From contig NZ_SMFX01000001.1 of the NCBI RefSeq assembly GCF_004339085.1, positions 2,584,573 through 2,648,572 on the forward strand: DNA of 64,000 nucleotides. Direction: 5' to 3'. Under the pieces are notes generated by a model. The model ran no database searches, was not told the DNA's origin, and saw only the letters and a program-made list of their open reading frames with translations. The stretch's first letter is position 1. Each line of letters opens with the position of its first letter. Of this stretch, positions 1 to 9,756 are shown piece by piece. Source of the stretch: Thiogranum longum. GTDB taxonomy: Bacteria > Pseudomonadota > Gammaproteobacteria > DSM-19610. Both the position numbers and the translations under genes were made by a program.

Positions 1-152
1 CACACAAATTACCTAATCTGACTTGTTAATGAACCCGCTGGCGCTCGTCCAGCGTAGACCGACAATTATGACTTACAAATGCCGATCTCGTCAATACTTT
101 TCTCGCTTCCGGCCAACTCAAACAACCTGTGCCACCCCGAAGCGAAGCGCGC
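1..152 (-). other. Leader of an rRNA operon; 16S gene off the left edge
   Basis: Read on the minus strand, this stretch follows two tandem promoters. It ends at the window edge with a sequence close to the leader just before bacterial 16S genes: TTAACA, then TCAGATTAG, then TTTGTGTG, compared with the E. coli boxA-distal TTTAACA...TCAGACAATCTGTGTG. It has no credible coding sequence. The 16S gene itself lies outside the window, so this is inferred from leader and promoter structure. The stretch 181-346 up to the tyrS stop holds only the A/T-rich UP-like segment and nothing else I can name. Confidence 0.7.
65..94 (-). promoter_or_regulatory. Second (P2-type) rRNA promoter
   Basis: On the minus strand a -35 TTGACG (89-94) and a -10 CATAAT (65-70) are separated by 18 bases. 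It lies about 88 bases downstream of a stronger promoter. The tandem P1/P2 arrangement is typical of rrn operons. Confidence 0.6.
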
Positions 153-180
153 ATTATACAGGCCGTTTGCCGACCGTCAA
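153..180 (-). promoter_or_regulatory. Strong P1-type rRNA promoter with GC-rich discriminator
   Basis: On the minus strand a -35 TTGACG (175-180) and a perfect -10 TATAAT (153-158) have a 16-base spacer. They are followed directly by GCGCGC, a G/C-rich discriminator expected of stringently controlled promoters. Just upstream (181-200) the minus strand is A/T-rich, like an UP element. The promoter reads toward the left edge, consistent with an rRNA operon there. Confidence 0.75.
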
Positions 181-346
181 CTCAAAAAAGGAAATAAATT
201 CTGGCGCTGCCCTGAAGTAAAACAACTACAGTAAAACCATACGGTTGACGTATCCGTCGGTGAGGCAGCATGGCGCAACCAGCACCGATGAGCCGCCGCG
301 CAAGGCGTAACTACACTGGAGGCTGCCTTACTGTATGTAGAGGATG

Positions 347-1549
347 TCAGGCCGAAACGATTCTCACCTGCGCAAAACGCCGTTTTCCGACCTGACAAAC
401 AAACTCATGATCGGGATCCAGCCTTAGCTTTGCGTCAGAAATTTTTTCTCCATCCAGTTTAACTGCACCCTGACGGATCATACGCATGCTTTCCGACGTG
501 CTTGACGTTAAACCTGCATCTTTCAGCGCATTGGCAATCGGGATGCCTCCGGCATCAGCCACAAGCTCAACCTTCGGCATATCATCTGGCATGGCACCCT
601 TCTGGAAACGCTCCACAAAATTCTGCTGCGCCTGCTCGGCCGCCTGCCGGGTGTGGAAACGCTCAACAATTTCGACACCCAGCTCAAACTTGATATCGCG
701 AGGATTACGGCCTTCTTCCATCTGCTGTCGCAACTTACTGATCTCTGAAAGAGGTCTGAAACTTAGCAATTCGAAGTAACGCCACATCAAATCGTCAGAA
801 ATCGACATCAGCTTGCCGAACATTTCGTCTGGCGCATCTGCAATACCGATATAGTTACCCAGTGATTTTGACATTTTCTGCACGCCATCCAGCCCCTCGA
901 GAATAGGCATCGTCAAAACAGTCTGGGGTTTCTGGCCATAGGCTTCCTGCAACTGCCGGCCAACCAGCAAGTTGAATTTCTGGTCCGTACCTCCCAGCTC
1001 AACATCTGCCTTCAACGCTACCGAGTCATATCCCTGCACAAGAGGATAAAGAAATTCATGGATAGCGATGGGCTGGCCAGAGCCGTATCGCTTGTTGAAA
1101 TCATCGCGCTCCAGCATCCGGGCGACCGTATGTTTCGCCGCCAACTGAATAAGATCAGCCGCCGACATCTCGTTCATCCAGCTGGAGTTGAACATCACAA
1201 GTGTCTTTTCCGGATCAAGGATTTTGAATATCTGCTGCTCGTAAGTCTTTGCATTCTCGATGACTTCATCGCGAGTCAAAGGCTTGCGCGTGATATTTTT
1301 GCCGGTTGGATCTCCGATCATGCCGGTAAAGTCGCCTATCAGAAAGATGGCCTCATGGCCCAGATCCTGGAACTGCCTCAGTTTGTTCAGCAACACGGTA
1401 TGCCCAAGGTGCAGGTCAGGTGCTGTCGGGTCAAAACCCGCTTTAACACGTAATGGCTTACCGGTTTTCAGGCGCTCAACCAGCTCTGATTCAACCAGAA
1501 TTTCCTCTGCACCCCGCCTGATCTGCTCAAGCGCCTCTTGCTGCGACAT
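347..1549 (-). CDS. tyrS: Tyrosyl-tRNA synthetase
   Basis: The protein charges tRNA-Tyr with tyrosine in the cytoplasm. The 400-residue protein shows the class I signatures HLGHT near residue 50 and KMSKS near residue 225, and a C-terminal S4-type RNA-binding region ([13 protein letters not shown]). The open frame continues about 108 codons upstream, but those residues do not look like protein. I chose the ATG at 1549 because GGGAGAGG sits a few bases before it and MSQQEAL matches the family start. It is divergent from mepM and lies just upstream of the inferred rRNA promoters, a common gammaproteobacterial arrangement. The product is not in doubt. Confidence 0.97.
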   Translation of the reverse strand: MSQQEALEQIRRGAEEILVESELVERLKTGKPLRVKAGFDPTAPDLHLGHTVLLNKLRQFQDLGHEAIFLIGDFTGMIGDPTGKNITRKPLTRDEVIENAKTYEQQIFKILDPEKTLVMFNSSWMNEMSAADLIQLAAKHTVARMLERDDFNKRYGSGQPIAIHEFLYPLVQGYDSVALKADVELGGTDQKFNLLVGRQLQEAYGQKPQTVLTMPILEGLDGVQKMSKSLGNYIGIADAPDEMFGKLMSISDDLMWRYFELLSFRPLSEISKLRQQMEEGRNPRDIKFELGVEIVERFHTRQAAEQAQQNFVERFQKGAMPDDMPKVELVADAGGIPIANALKDAGLTSSTSESMRMIRQGAVKLDGEKISDAKLRLDPDHEFVCQVGKRRFAQVRIVSA

Positions 1550-1719
1550 CCAACCTCTCCCGGATCCCTGAAAAATAAGGCGAAAGGGTATCACACCTCT
1601 GCCGATAACCGAGCCAGGGTGGCATGCTTTCTGCCTTGAAATACCTGAATATTGATTCACCGGTTGACCCCGGCGGCCTATGTCAGTTAGCTTTACATAC
1701 TTATTTAAAAGGGATTTCA

Positions 1720-3126
1720 GTGCGGTACAACAACTCATCACTGCGGGATTACAGCACCGGTTGGAGCGATAGCCGGTCGTCAAAACGTTCACCGAAAGGC
1801 CTTCGGTGGGCTCTGCTTGGTTCGGCTTCCGGCCTGGCCATCGGCCTGTTCTCACTGACATCATTTGATGCAAACGCCATAAAAGTCAAAGAGTTATCAA
1901 TTGACTTGCCGGTACCTGAAATGGTATCCGAAAGTGCCGGCACGTACATGGAAACAACTGTCGCCGAACCTCGACAAGAAGATGCGGCCACGCAACCTGA
2001 GCCTGCACCAGCACCTCTCGCAAAAGGTGAATGGCACACTGTTACGGTGCGCGAAGGCGACAGTCTGGCGCGTATTTTCTCAAAACAGGACATTCCGGCC
2101 ACACAGCTCCATCACCTGATCGCCAGCGGAAAAGTCGCCAAAAAACTGACTAGAATCTATCCAGGTCAAACGCTACGCCTGCGAACCACACCTGAAGACG
2201 GCCTGCTGGAACTGAAATATGAAATCGATGCGTTGAACCAGATCGAGGTTTCACGTAACGGTGATAATTTCGACGCACAACTGGTCACCCGGGCACCGGA
2301 ACGCCGTAAAGTCCAGGCGACCGGCGAAATCAACAGCTCATTGTTTCTCGCCGCTCAAAAGGCTCATTTGCCCGAAAATATTGCCATGGAGCTGTCCAAC
2401 ATCTTTGGCTGGGACATCGATTTTGCCCTGGACATCCGCAAGGGTGACCGCTTCACTGTGATATACGAAGACCTCTACCTTGACGGGGAGCGTATTGGTA
2501 CGGGCAACATCCTCGCCGCCGAGTTTATAAACCGCGACAAAACTCACCAGGCAGTACGTTATACAGATGCGCGCGATCATACCGACTACTATTCGCCCGA
2601 AGGCCGCAGCATGCGCAAGACTTTCCTGCGCACCCCGGTGACCTTCTCGCGTATCAGCTCGCGCTTCAGTCTTGGCCGCAAGCACCCCATCCTGAACACC
2701 ATCCGCAGCCATAAAGGTGTGGACTATGCCGCACCACGCGGAACCCCGGTCAAGGCGACAGGCGCCGGGAAGATCGTTTTACGCGGCAAAAAAGGGGGCT
2801 ACGGCAAAACAGTAGTGGTTCAGCACGGCAGTCGCTACAGCACCCTGTACGCACACCTCAACAGTTATGCCCGTGGTCTACGCAATGGCAGTCGCGTCCA
2901 GCAGGGCCAGGTTATTGGTTACGTTGGCAGCACCGGCCTGGCAACCGGACCACATCTGCATTATGAATTCCGCGTTAACGGCGTACACCGCAACCCACTT
3001 ACCGTAAAGCTGCCGGATGCCGCACCCCTGCAACGCACCTACATGGCAGATTTCAAACTGAAAACCGGAAACCTGCTGGCTCGCCTGGAACTTGCCAGGT
3101 CACAGGCCATCGCTCTGAAAGAGTGA
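1720..3126 (+). CDS. mepM: LysM/M23 murein DD-endopeptidase, MepM-like
   Basis: This is a periplasmic Zn hydrolase that cuts peptidoglycan cross-links during wall growth. An N-terminal membrane anchor ([18 protein letters not shown]) is followed by a LysM-like segment ([15 protein letters not shown]), an OapA/Csd3-like middle region, and an M23 domain with the metal motifs HKGVD, YAHL and GPHLHYEF. I prefer the GTG at 1720, preceded by AAAAGGGA. An in-frame ATG at 1624 would add 32 residues and has no good ribosome site. It lies 33 bases before anmK, so peptidoglycan cleavage and recycling genes are paired. Some relatives are named YebA. Confidence 0.9.
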   Translation: MRYNNSSLRDYSTGWSDSRSSKRSPKGLRWALLGSASGLAIGLFSLTSFDANAIKVKELSIDLPVPEMVSESAGTYMETTVAEPRQEDAATQPEPAPAPLAKGEWHTVTVREGDSLARIFSKQDIPATQLHHLIASGKVAKKLTRIYPGQTLRLRTTPEDGLLELKYEIDALNQIEVSRNGDNFDAQLVTRAPERRKVQATGEINSSLFLAAQKAHLPENIAMELSNIFGWDIDFALDIRKGDRFTVIYEDLYLDGERIGTGNILAAEFINRDKTHQAVRYTDARDHTDYYSPEGRSMRKTFLRTPVTFSRISSRFSLGRKHPILNTIRSHKGVDYAAPRGTPVKATGAGKIVLRGKKGGYGKTVVVQHGSRYSTLYAHLNSYARGLRNGSRVQQGQVIGYVGSTGLATGPHLHYEFRVNGVHRNPLTVKLPDAAPLQRTYMADFKLKTGNLLARLELARSQAIALKE

Positions 3127-3159
3127 GCGGCCGCATACTACTGTACATGCACGTATTTC

Positions 3160-4278
3160 ATGGCTGAGTACTACCTTGGCCTGATGTCTGGCACCAGCAT
3201 GGACGGTATCGATGCTGTGCTGGTCGATCTGCAGAACGCCCGTCCCGAACTTGTTTGCGCACAGACATTCGCCTGGCCAGACGCGATCCGTCAACAACTC
3301 TCACAGATTGTCGATCAACCGGAGGTGGTTTCACTCCACAGCCTGGGGCAACTCGATGCACTCACGGGCGAAACCTTTGCCTATGCTGCACAGTCGCTTG
3401 CCCGGGAAGCCGGGATAGCTGCAGAGGACATTCTCGCCATTGGCAGTCATGGACAAACCCTTTTCCATGCACCGAACAGTACCCCGGCTTTCAGCCACCA
3501 GTGCGGTGATCCGAATCGTATTGCTGAAATCACCGGCATCACCACCGTTGCCGATTTCCGCCGCCGTGACATCGCTGCCGGTGGCCAGGGTGCCCCGCTG
3601 GTTCCCGCATTTCACCAGGCTGTTTTTTCCAGCCCCGATCAAGACCGTGCTGTGCTCAATATTGGCGGTATGGCAAACCTGACGGTTCTTCCAGGCAAGG
3701 CAGCTCCGGTTCTGGGGTTCGATACCGGGCCGGGCAATGTCCTGATGGATGCCTGGCACCGCAGGCACCGCCACGATCCCTACGACAAGGGCGGCGCATG
3801 GGCGGCACAAGGGGAATGTCTGTCAGCCTTGCTGGAAACGCTGCTTGAGCACCCTTTCCTGCAACAGGTCCCGCCCAAAAGCACGGGACGTGAAGTGTTC
3901 TGCGCAAACTGGCTTGACGAACAGCTCGGTCGACTGCGGCTGACAAGCCCGGCAAAAGCAGAAGACATACAACGTTCGCTACTGGAATTTACGGCCAGGA
4001 CCATTGCTGACGCCGTCAGGCGACATGCTGCCGGAACGCGTCAGTTACTGGTGTGCGGAGGTGGCGCGCATAACACGCTACTCATGCAGCGAATTGCTGA
4101 ATTCCTGGGAGATATAGAAATCGCTTCGACCGAGGACTTCGGTCTGCACCCGGACTGGGTGGAAGCCGTTGCCTTCGCCTGGCTGGCGAAAGCAACACTG
4201 CAGGGTCAGCCAGGCAATCTGCCCTCTGTTACTGGCGCCTCACATCCCGTGGTACTGGGTGCAGTCTATTTCGCATGA
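3160..4278 (+). CDS. anmK: Anhydro-N-acetylmuramic acid kinase
   Basis: AnmK phosphorylates and opens 1,6-anhydro-MurNAc recovered from the cell wall, giving MurNAc-6-P for recycling. The 372-residue protein begins MAEYYLGLMSGTSMDGIDAV, the family hallmark. It contains GFDTGPGN and the ATP-site glycine run VCGGGAHN near residue 300. The length is normal. It follows mepM in the same direction and probably shares its transcript. Its last 13 bases overlap the 3' end of the convergent citrate synthase gene. With ampD and ampE at 25-26 kb, the window holds several parts of the murein recycling pathway. Confidence 0.96.
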   Translation: MAEYYLGLMSGTSMDGIDAVLVDLQNARPELVCAQTFAWPDAIRQQLSQIVDQPEVVSLHSLGQLDALTGETFAYAAQSLAREAGIAAEDILAIGSHGQTLFHAPNSTPAFSHQCGDPNRIAEITGITTVADFRRRDIAAGGQGAPLVPAFHQAVFSSPDQDRAVLNIGGMANLTVLPGKAAPVLGFDTGPGNVLMDAWHRRHRHDPYDKGGAWAAQGECLSALLETLLEHPFLQQVPPKSTGREVFCANWLDEQLGRLRLTSPAKAEDIQRSLLEFTARTIADAVRRHAAGTRQLLVCGGGAHNTLLMQRIAEFLGDIEIASTEDFGLHPDWVEAVAFAWLAKATLQGQPGNLPSVTGASHPVVLGAVYFA

Positions 4279-5432
4279 CGTTCAGAGATCGGTACGTAGC
4301 TGCGCTTCGACTCACCGGAATAGACCTGGGTGGGGCGGAAGATACGATTATCACCGAGCTGTTCACGCCAATGCGCCAACCAGCCGGCGGAACGCGCAAC
4401 AGCAAAAATCGAAGTGAACTGGTCCGGTGGAATACCCATCTCCAGGTAGAGAATCCCTGAATAGAAATCGACGTTGGCGTACACACCTTTGGGCGCCAGT
4501 TTTTCTTCACAGGCTTCTTCCAGGGCCAGCGCTGTTTCGAACAACGGCCCCATATTACCGCCTCGCTGCTCCATTAATTCGCGCATCATTTTCTGCAGGA
4601 TAGTCGCACGAGGATCTTTTACCTTGTATTCACGGTGACCCATACCCCAGATCTTGGCCTTTTTGGCCAGTTGTTCTTCGAGCCAGGGCCGGACATTTTC
4701 CGGTCGGCCGATCTCCTTCAGCATTTCCACCACCCGCTGGTTGGCACCGCCGTGTAACGGGCCTGCCAGGGTACCAACGGCAGCCGCCACCACCAGGAAG
4801 GGGCTGGCCAGTGTGGAGCCTGCCACCAGCGCCGCAAAAGTCGAGGCATTGATGGTATGTTCCGCGTGCAGGATCAGGCAGGCGTCCATGATGCGTGCCA
4901 GCAGGGGATCCGGATCTTCGCCGCTGAACATGTACAGCAGATTTTCGGCATAGTTAAGATCCTTGCGCGGTGGGATTGGATCGTAGCCGTTACGCACATG
5001 TTCCCAGTTCGCCACGATCGTTGCCATGCGGGCAATAATCTTGACTGACATGTTGTGCACATAATTCAGATCCTGGCACTGCATCCCTCCGGTGAGACAT
5101 TCATCACCCGGATAGAACATACCAAGGCTGGCCACGGCAGTTTGCAGCATTTCCATCGGGTGCCCGGTAGCTGGCAGGGACTTCATAATGTCACGCACGT
5201 TGTACTTGACCACGCGACTGGCGCGTAAATGCTTTTCAAACGCCGCCAGTTCATCGGCGGTAGGCAGGCGACCGTCAAGTAATAGCAGGGTCGTTTCCTC
5301 GAAGGTGCTGTTGAGCGCCAGCTCCTCGATGGGATAACCACGGTAGGTCAGGATGCCAAGATTGCCATCCAGGTCCGAAATATTCGACTGTGTCGCCGGC
5401 ACACCTTCCAGGCCGGGCAGGTATTCGCTCAT
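4266..5432 (-). CDS. gltA: Citrate synthase (short type)
   Basis: The enzyme condenses acetyl-CoA and oxaloacetate to citrate. At 388 residues it is the short form rather than the 430-residue E. coli hexameric form. Catalytic regions are visible: HAEHTINAST around residue 195 (His), GMGHREYKVKDPRA around 265 (His), and NVDFYSG around 320 (Asp). A 2-methylcitrate synthase is a close relative and cannot be excluded, but no prp genes are nearby. A strong hairpin terminator for the upstream erpA gene lies just before it, so it should have its own promoter. Its 3' end overlaps anmK by 13 bases. Confidence 0.92.
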   Translation of the reverse strand: MSEYLPGLEGVPATQSNISDLDGNLGILTYRGYPIEELALNSTFEETTLLLLDGRLPTADELAAFEKHLRASRVVKYNVRDIMKSLPATGHPMEMLQTAVASLGMFYPGDECLTGGMQCQDLNYVHNMSVKIIARMATIVANWEHVRNGYDPIPPRKDLNYAENLLYMFSGEDPDPLLARIMDACLILHAEHTINASTFAALVAGSTLASPFLVVAAAVGTLAGPLHGGANQRVVEMLKEIGRPENVRPWLEEQLAKKAKIWGMGHREYKVKDPRATILQKMMRELMEQRGGNMGPLFETALALEEACEEKLAPKGVYANVDFYSGILYLEMGIPPDQFTSIFAVARSAGWLAHWREQLGDNRIFRPTQVYSGESKRSYVPISERHAK

Positions 5433-5538
5433 TCCTATCTCCTGATTACAGGGCGCGGCTTTTCGCGCCAGGCATGACGGGGGGGTATTCTACAGAGCCT
5501 GACGGCTAACGCATCTGGAATGCCCTCTCCAGAATGAA

Positions 5539-5563
5539 AAAAGGCGCAAAAATTGCGCCTTTT
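5539..5563 (-). terminator. Rho-independent terminator downstream of erpA
   Basis: An 11-bp perfect stem (AAAAGGCGCAA paired with TTGCGCCTTTT) has a 3-base loop. On the minus strand the run of T continues past the stem, so it terminates erpA before gltA. Confidence 0.85.
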
Positions 5564-5583
5564 CAAAAAACTTACAGCGTTTA

Positions 5584-5949
5584 TCAGACCGCGAAGGACG
5601 AGCCGCAGCCGCAGGTCGTGGTTGCGTTCGGGTTACGAATAACGAAGCGTGCACCTTCCAGGTCTTCCTTGTAATCGACTTCTGCGCCGACCAGGTACTG
5701 GAAACTCATGGGATCGACAACCAGCTTGACGCCATCCTTTTCAATCTCTGTGTCGCCCTCGTTGACCGTTTCCTCAAACGTGAAGCCGTACTGAAAGCCC
5801 GAGCAGCCACCACCTGTTACAAAAACGCGCAGCATCAGCTTGTCGTTGTCTTCTTCCTCGACCAGACTCTTTACCTTTCTGGCGGCATCATCGGTGAAAA
5901 CCAGCAGTTCTTCCGAAGTTTCCATATTCTGGGCAGTGTTTTCGCTCAT
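5584..5949 (-). CDS. erpA: Iron-sulfur cluster insertion protein ErpA (A-type carrier)
   Basis: An A-type carrier that delivers Fe-S clusters to apo-enzymes, including those of isoprenoid synthesis and respiration. The family fold is plain: [15 protein letters not shown] with the first cluster Cys, and the C-terminal TTCGCGSSF with the other two Cys. I chose the ATG at 5949. A TTG at 5967 would add six residues, but GGAG lies between the two and fits the ATG. The minus-strand promoter upstream carries an IscR-like box, and a terminator follows the gene, so it is probably a single-gene unit behind the bactofilin gene. Confidence 0.95.
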   Translation of the reverse strand: MSENTAQNMETSEELLVFTDDAARKVKSLVEEEDNDKLMLRVFVTGGGCSGFQYGFTFEETVNEGDTEIEKDGVKLVVDPMSFQYLVGAEVDYKEDLEGARFVIRNPNATTTCGCGSSFAV

Positions 5950-5989
5950 TGATCCGGCTCCACTCAATTACTGAAATTCCGATGCACTC

Positions 5990-6022
5990 AGTATGCATTT
6001 ACCTAGTAATTTGGTCAAGTAT
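5990..6022 (-). promoter_or_regulatory. erpA promoter with an IscR type-1-like binding site
   Basis: On the minus strand a -35 TTGACC (6013-6018) and a -10 CATACT (5990-5995) have a 17-base spacer. The -35 lies inside ATACTTGACCAAATTACT followed by AGGTAAT (about 5997-6022). This closely resembles the E. coli iscR promoter site (ATAGTTGACCAATTTACTCGG). In E. coli, IscR carrying a 2Fe-2S cluster represses iscR and erpA. The site overlaps the end of the bactofilin gene. Confidence 0.7.
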
Positions 6023-6456
6023 TACTTGATTGCCGTCATGCTCGACTCCCCCAATACCGGGGCCTCCTCATTGCCTGACAATTCTGATGGATCAAGTGCT
6101 TTCCGATGTACCATATTTCCGTTTACTTCCGCCCCCATCGCCATTTCGATCAGGCAATAGTAGAGGTTACCGGTAACCCGCGCATGGCTGGCCAGTTCAA
6201 CCCGCCCGCTGACATGGACATCACCCACTACGGCTCCGTTCAATACCAGGTTGGGGACCTGCACGTCACCTTCGATGGCGCCCTGCTCACTCACCGTCAA
6301 CACGGCCCCGGAGCCCGACTCGGCAATAATATTTCCCTCGACCCGGCCGTCGATATGCAAGCCACCGCTGAAGTGAATATTTCCCTTCAGGCGCGTGTGT
6401 TGACCGATAATGGTGTCGATACCGGAACAGCCGGCACTTTTTCCCCATCCAAACAT
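6022..6456 (-). CDS. Bactofilin-family polymer-forming protein
   Basis: Bactofilins are small cytoskeletal proteins that polymerise without nucleotide into a right-handed beta-helix and usually act at membranes in cell shape or wall placement. The 144-residue sequence shows the regular short repeats of glycine and hydrophobics typical of the DUF583 core (GNIHFSGGLHIDGRVEGNI, GDVHVSGRVEL, VTGNLYY, VNGNMVHR), with flexible ends. The ATG at 6456 has a strong AAGGAG. It sits between erpA and a coiled-coil membrane protein that probably works with it. Confidence 0.9.
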   Translation of the reverse strand: MFGWGKSAGCSGIDTIIGQHTRLKGNIHFSGGLHIDGRVEGNIIAESGSGAVLTVSEQGAIEGDVQVPNLVLNGAVVGDVHVSGRVELASHARVTGNLYYCLIEMAMGAEVNGNMVHRKALDPSELSGNEEAPVLGESSMTAIK

Positions 6457-6492
6457 TGTTGTCTCCTTAGCCTGGCAAGACCGGCCTGTCAT

Positions 6493-7206
6493 TCAGGTCG
6501 GCCACTCCATTGTTGTTTCGACGCCAGATGGCTGCCCTTTACCCCGGGGTTTCAAACGGACGGTCACCCGCTGTGGTTCAAAGCCGTCAGGCAGCACGAG
6601 TTCTCCTGCAAAATGTTGGAAATACCTGAACTTATAGTTCAAGACTGCAGCATCTCCAGGCGTCAGCGCTGACAGCGGCAGTTTGACCTGTTTGCCATCC
6701 TGCAAGCCTTCGACTTCAAGCGCGATGGTGCCACGCGCATAGCGATCATTACGTTTCAACTGCGTCAGGGTCAGATTATAGTCAAAATGCCCTGACTCAT
6801 GTCCGGGAACCAGTTCAAGACGCTGTATACGCAAACCGGCTTTTTCACCACCGGGCGACACAATACCGCGATAAAATTCCAGCTCTCTCCGTAACTCCAG
6901 CAGCTCATTCTGCAGGGCCGCATAGGAATCGCGCACTTCAAGGTTTGCAAGCCGGTCGATCTCACTCGATTTCTCCAGCACCGCCACCCGCTCACGCAAT
7001 TCACGATTACGTTTTTCAAGCTTTTCGATCTGGCTATCCAGGTGACCACGTTCCGACTTCAGCTGCACCAATTCATCACCGGCATACTGCTTGCCGAAAT
7101 TGAACGCCATCGACGCGCCCAGCAAGGCCAGTAAAACCAGTATGCCAAGCAACAGCCACAACATCCTCGGTGAATACACCAGTATCTTGCGTTGACTGCT
7201 ATCCAC
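6493..7206 (-). CDS. Membrane-anchored coiled-coil protein, DUF6776-like
   Basis: One N-terminal membrane helix (MLWLLLGILVLLALLGASMAF) is followed by a coiled coil (about residues 45-115, rich in Glu, Lys, Arg and Leu) and a beta-rich periplasmic region. I assign it to the DUF6776 type from this architecture and from its place beside a bactofilin gene. No enzyme motif is present. It may tether or organise the adjacent bactofilin. The start is uncertain: a GTG at 7206 gives 237 residues, while an internal ATG just before the membrane helix would drop 14. Confidence 0.75.
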   Translation of the reverse strand: MDSSQRKILVYSPRMLWLLLGILVLLALLGASMAFNFGKQYAGDELVQLKSERGHLDSQIEKLEKRNRELRERVAVLEKSSEIDRLANLEVRDSYAALQNELLELRRELEFYRGIVSPGGEKAGLRIQRLELVPGHESGHFDYNLTLTQLKRNDRYARGTIALEVEGLQDGKQVKLPLSALTPGDAAVLNYKFRYFQHFAGELVLPDGFEPQRVTVRLKPRGKGQPSGVETTMEWPT

Positions 7207-7242
7207 GGGAACAAGCTCGCCCGGATCGCGTTTGCATCCTCA

Positions 7243-8274
7243 TCAGGGCAGCAAGGCAATGCCGCGCAGACCGGCGGCTTCATCCAGCCCGAACATGATA
7301 TTCATGTTCTGCAGCGCCTGGCCTGCTGCGCCCTTGACCAGGTTGTCGATAACGGAAAGCACTACAACCACGTTCGATGCAGGCGCGCGGTGGACCGCCA
7401 GCCTGCAGTGATTCGCACCTTTGACGGAGCGGGTTTCCGGGTGTGATCCGGCCGGCAGCACATCGACGAACGGTTCATCCCGGTAGCGCGCTTCAAACAG
7501 GGATTGCAGGTCCAGGTCCGGATCGTCCAGCTGCAAGTACAGTGTGGCATGTATGCCACGGATCATCGGCGTCAGGTGCGGCACGAAAGTAAGCCCTACC
7601 TGCTGGCCGGAAACGGTTTCCAGACCCTGCCGGATCTCCGGTAAATGGCGATGCCCCGGCACTCCGTAGGCCTTGAAGCTCTCGGAAGTTTCCGCCAGCA
7701 GTGTTCCCACGGCTGCCTTGCGCCCGGCACCGCTAACCCCGGATTTGCAGTCGGCAATCAGGCAGGACAGGTCGATCCCCTCATACTCCAGCAAGGGCAT
7801 GAAACCAAGCTGTACCGCCGTGGGATAACAACCCGGATTGGCCACCAGGCGGGCATCGGCGATCGATTTGCGATTCACTTCGGGCAAACCGTACACCGCC
7901 TCTTCCAGCAAACCCGGACAGGCATGGGGCATGCCATACCACGCCTCCCATAAGGCCGGATCTTTCAGGCGAAAATCTGCTGCAAGATCGATCACCTTCA
8001 CACCCGCATTCAGCAGCGACTCTGTCATTTTCATGGCAATGCCGTTGGGGGTGGCGAAAAACACCAGCTCACACGCCGCCAGTCGCTCCGGATCCGGTTC
8101 ACTGAAATCAAGGTCGACATGTCCTCGCAGGTTCGGGAACAGGTCCGCCACCGGCGTACCCGCTTCGCCTCGCGAGGTGACCGCCTCCAGCTGCACCCCG
8201 GGATGCAACGCCAGCAATCTCAACAATTCAACACCGGTATACCCGGTCCCGCCTACTACGCCAACCTTGATCAT
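7243..8274 (-). CDS. argC: N-acetyl-gamma-glutamyl-phosphate reductase
   Basis: ArgC reduces N-acetylglutamyl phosphate to the semialdehyde with NADPH, the third step of arginine synthesis. The 343-residue protein begins [21 protein letters not shown], the dinucleotide fold, and has the catalytic Cys in [14 protein letters not shown] near residue 150. The upstream in-frame 40 codons look non-coding, so I start at the ATG at 8274. I saw no ArgR box in the 158 bases upstream. The other arginine genes in the window, argE and argA, are 54 kb away. Confidence 0.95.
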   Translation of the reverse strand: MIKVGVVGGTGYTGVELLRLLALHPGVQLEAVTSRGEAGTPVADLFPNLRGHVDLDFSEPDPERLAACELVFFATPNGIAMKMTESLLNAGVKVIDLAADFRLKDPALWEAWYGMPHACPGLLEEAVYGLPEVNRKSIADARLVANPGCYPTAVQLGFMPLLEYEGIDLSCLIADCKSGVSGAGRKAAVGTLLAETSESFKAYGVPGHRHLPEIRQGLETVSGQQVGLTFVPHLTPMIRGIHATLYLQLDDPDLDLQSLFEARYRDEPFVDVLPAGSHPETRSVKGANHCRLAVHRAPASNVVVVLSVIDNLVKGAAGQALQNMNIMFGLDEAAGLRGIALLP

Positions 8275-8432
8275 GAAGGGTTCCGTCGCGTTTATGACAT
8301 CAAAGACGCTCATTCTCCGCACAACACCACAGTTTGTCCATGCACGGCAATTGCATGTGCGCGCCGGAGAAAATACCATGTCGCCCGCAGACACCCCGTA
8401 TTCTCCAGGATGCCACAGGGCGACAACACCTC

Positions 8433-9740
8433 ATGCTGACTCATCTTCGCAATTCCGGGAAAGACCTGCTGTCGCCGGACGCCTGGAAAATCCGGCTGAT
8501 CTTCTGGGCCGGTGCAGTTGTGGTTGGACTGGTCGCCTCCGGCTTTGCCATCAGTACTGTGTACGTCGAAAAGGGCTTTCATACGCTGCTCGACTATGGA
8601 GACTGGGTGCCCTTCATCCTCTGCCCGGTCGGCCTGGTACTGGTCTCCTGGCTGACCCGGAAAGTTTTTCCGGGATCCCAGGGCAGCGGCATCCCGCAAT
8701 CGATTGCCGCCCTGCAATTGCCCGAACATACCTCGCGCACTGTGCTTCTGTCGTTCCGGATTGCCTTCGGGAAAATCCTGCTGACATTGCTCGGCCTGCT
8801 CAGCGGCGCATCGATAGGCCGCGAAGGACCGACCGTTCACATCGGTGCAGCCATCATGTTCTCGCTGGGGCGCTTCGCCAAGTTCCCGCACCACTATATG
8901 GATCGTGGCTTGATCCTTGCCGGGGGTGCAGCCGGTATTGCAGCCGCCTTCAACACTCCCCTGGCCGGCATTCTGTTTGCTGTGGAGGAAATGGGACGCT
9001 CGTTTGAAGAGCGCACCAGTGGCGTGCTACTGACGGGTGTTTTCATAGCCGGTATAACTGCCGTGGTGGTACAAGGTAACTACACCTACTTCGGTAGCAC
9101 CTCAGCCGGATTACAGACATCGCAAATGCTGGTGCCAATCCTTGTTTGCGGTATTGTCGGCGGCCTGCTGGGCGGACTATTCAGCACTATTCTTATCCAG
9201 GGGACCAGGCGCCTGGCGCCGGTCATGCAGCGCCGCCCGGTAATTATTGCCATACTTTGTGGCCTGGGTATCGCCGGCGCCGGTTACCTGTCCGGTAACA
9301 CGGCTTATGGCACCGGCTATGAGGAGGCTTCATCTATCCTTACCGGCTCCAGCACATTGCCGGAAAGCTACCCTCTTATGAAAATGCTGGCGACAATCTT
9401 CTCTTACCTGAGTGGAATCCCCGGCGGTATCTTTGCACCCTCGCTGGCAACCGGTGCCGGCGTAGGGGCGGAAATTGCCAGCTGGATGCCATCAATGCCG
9501 GTGTCCGCCATTATCATCCTCGGCATGGTCGGTTACTTTACCGGTGTCGTGCAAACGCCCATAACCGCTTTTGTCATCGTGATGGAGATGACCGATAACC
9601 AGGAACTGCTGCTGCCATTGATGGCAACCGCTTTCATTGCCTACGCGACATCCCGCATTGTCTGTCCGGAGCCTATTTACCGTGAACTGGCCCGTAATTT
9701 CCTTCCACCACCCGTGGAAAAGAAAACACCTGTAGATTAA
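8433..9740 (+). CDS. clcA: ClC-family chloride channel/antiporter
   Basis: A polytopic membrane protein moving chloride, most likely as a Cl-/H+ exchanger. The selectivity motifs are all present: GSGIPQS, GREGP carrying the gating Glu, and GGIFAPSL. The second (proton) Glu lies in AVEEMGRSFEE. The sequence ends near residue 435 without CBS domains. The ATG at 8433 is chosen because residues upstream (Cys- and Pro-rich) do not look like a ClC N-terminus, but the ribosome site is weak. It diverges from argC and is followed by a palindromic repeat. Confidence 0.9.
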   Translation: MLTHLRNSGKDLLSPDAWKIRLIFWAGAVVVGLVASGFAISTVYVEKGFHTLLDYGDWVPFILCPVGLVLVSWLTRKVFPGSQGSGIPQSIAALQLPEHTSRTVLLSFRIAFGKILLTLLGLLSGASIGREGPTVHIGAAIMFSLGRFAKFPHHYMDRGLILAGGAAGIAAAFNTPLAGILFAVEEMGRSFEERTSGVLLTGVFIAGITAVVVQGNYTYFGSTSAGLQTSQMLVPILVCGIVGGLLGGLFSTILIQGTRRLAPVMQRRPVIIAILCGLGIAGAGYLSGNTAYGTGYEEASSILTGSSTLPESYPLMKMLATIFSYLSGIPGGIFAPSLATGAGVGAEIASWMPSMPVSAIIILGMVGYFTGVVQTPITAFVIVMEMTDNQELLLPLMATAFIAYATSRIVCPEPIYRELARNFLPPPVEKKTPVD

Positions 9741-9756
9741 GCCCTGATTAATACAT

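Noticed and set aside
7838-9007. A 389-codon open frame on the plus strand across argC and clcA
   Set aside because: It is antisense to argC and out of frame with clcA, both of which have clear family motifs; its translation is Ser/Arg/Pro-rich without any domain.
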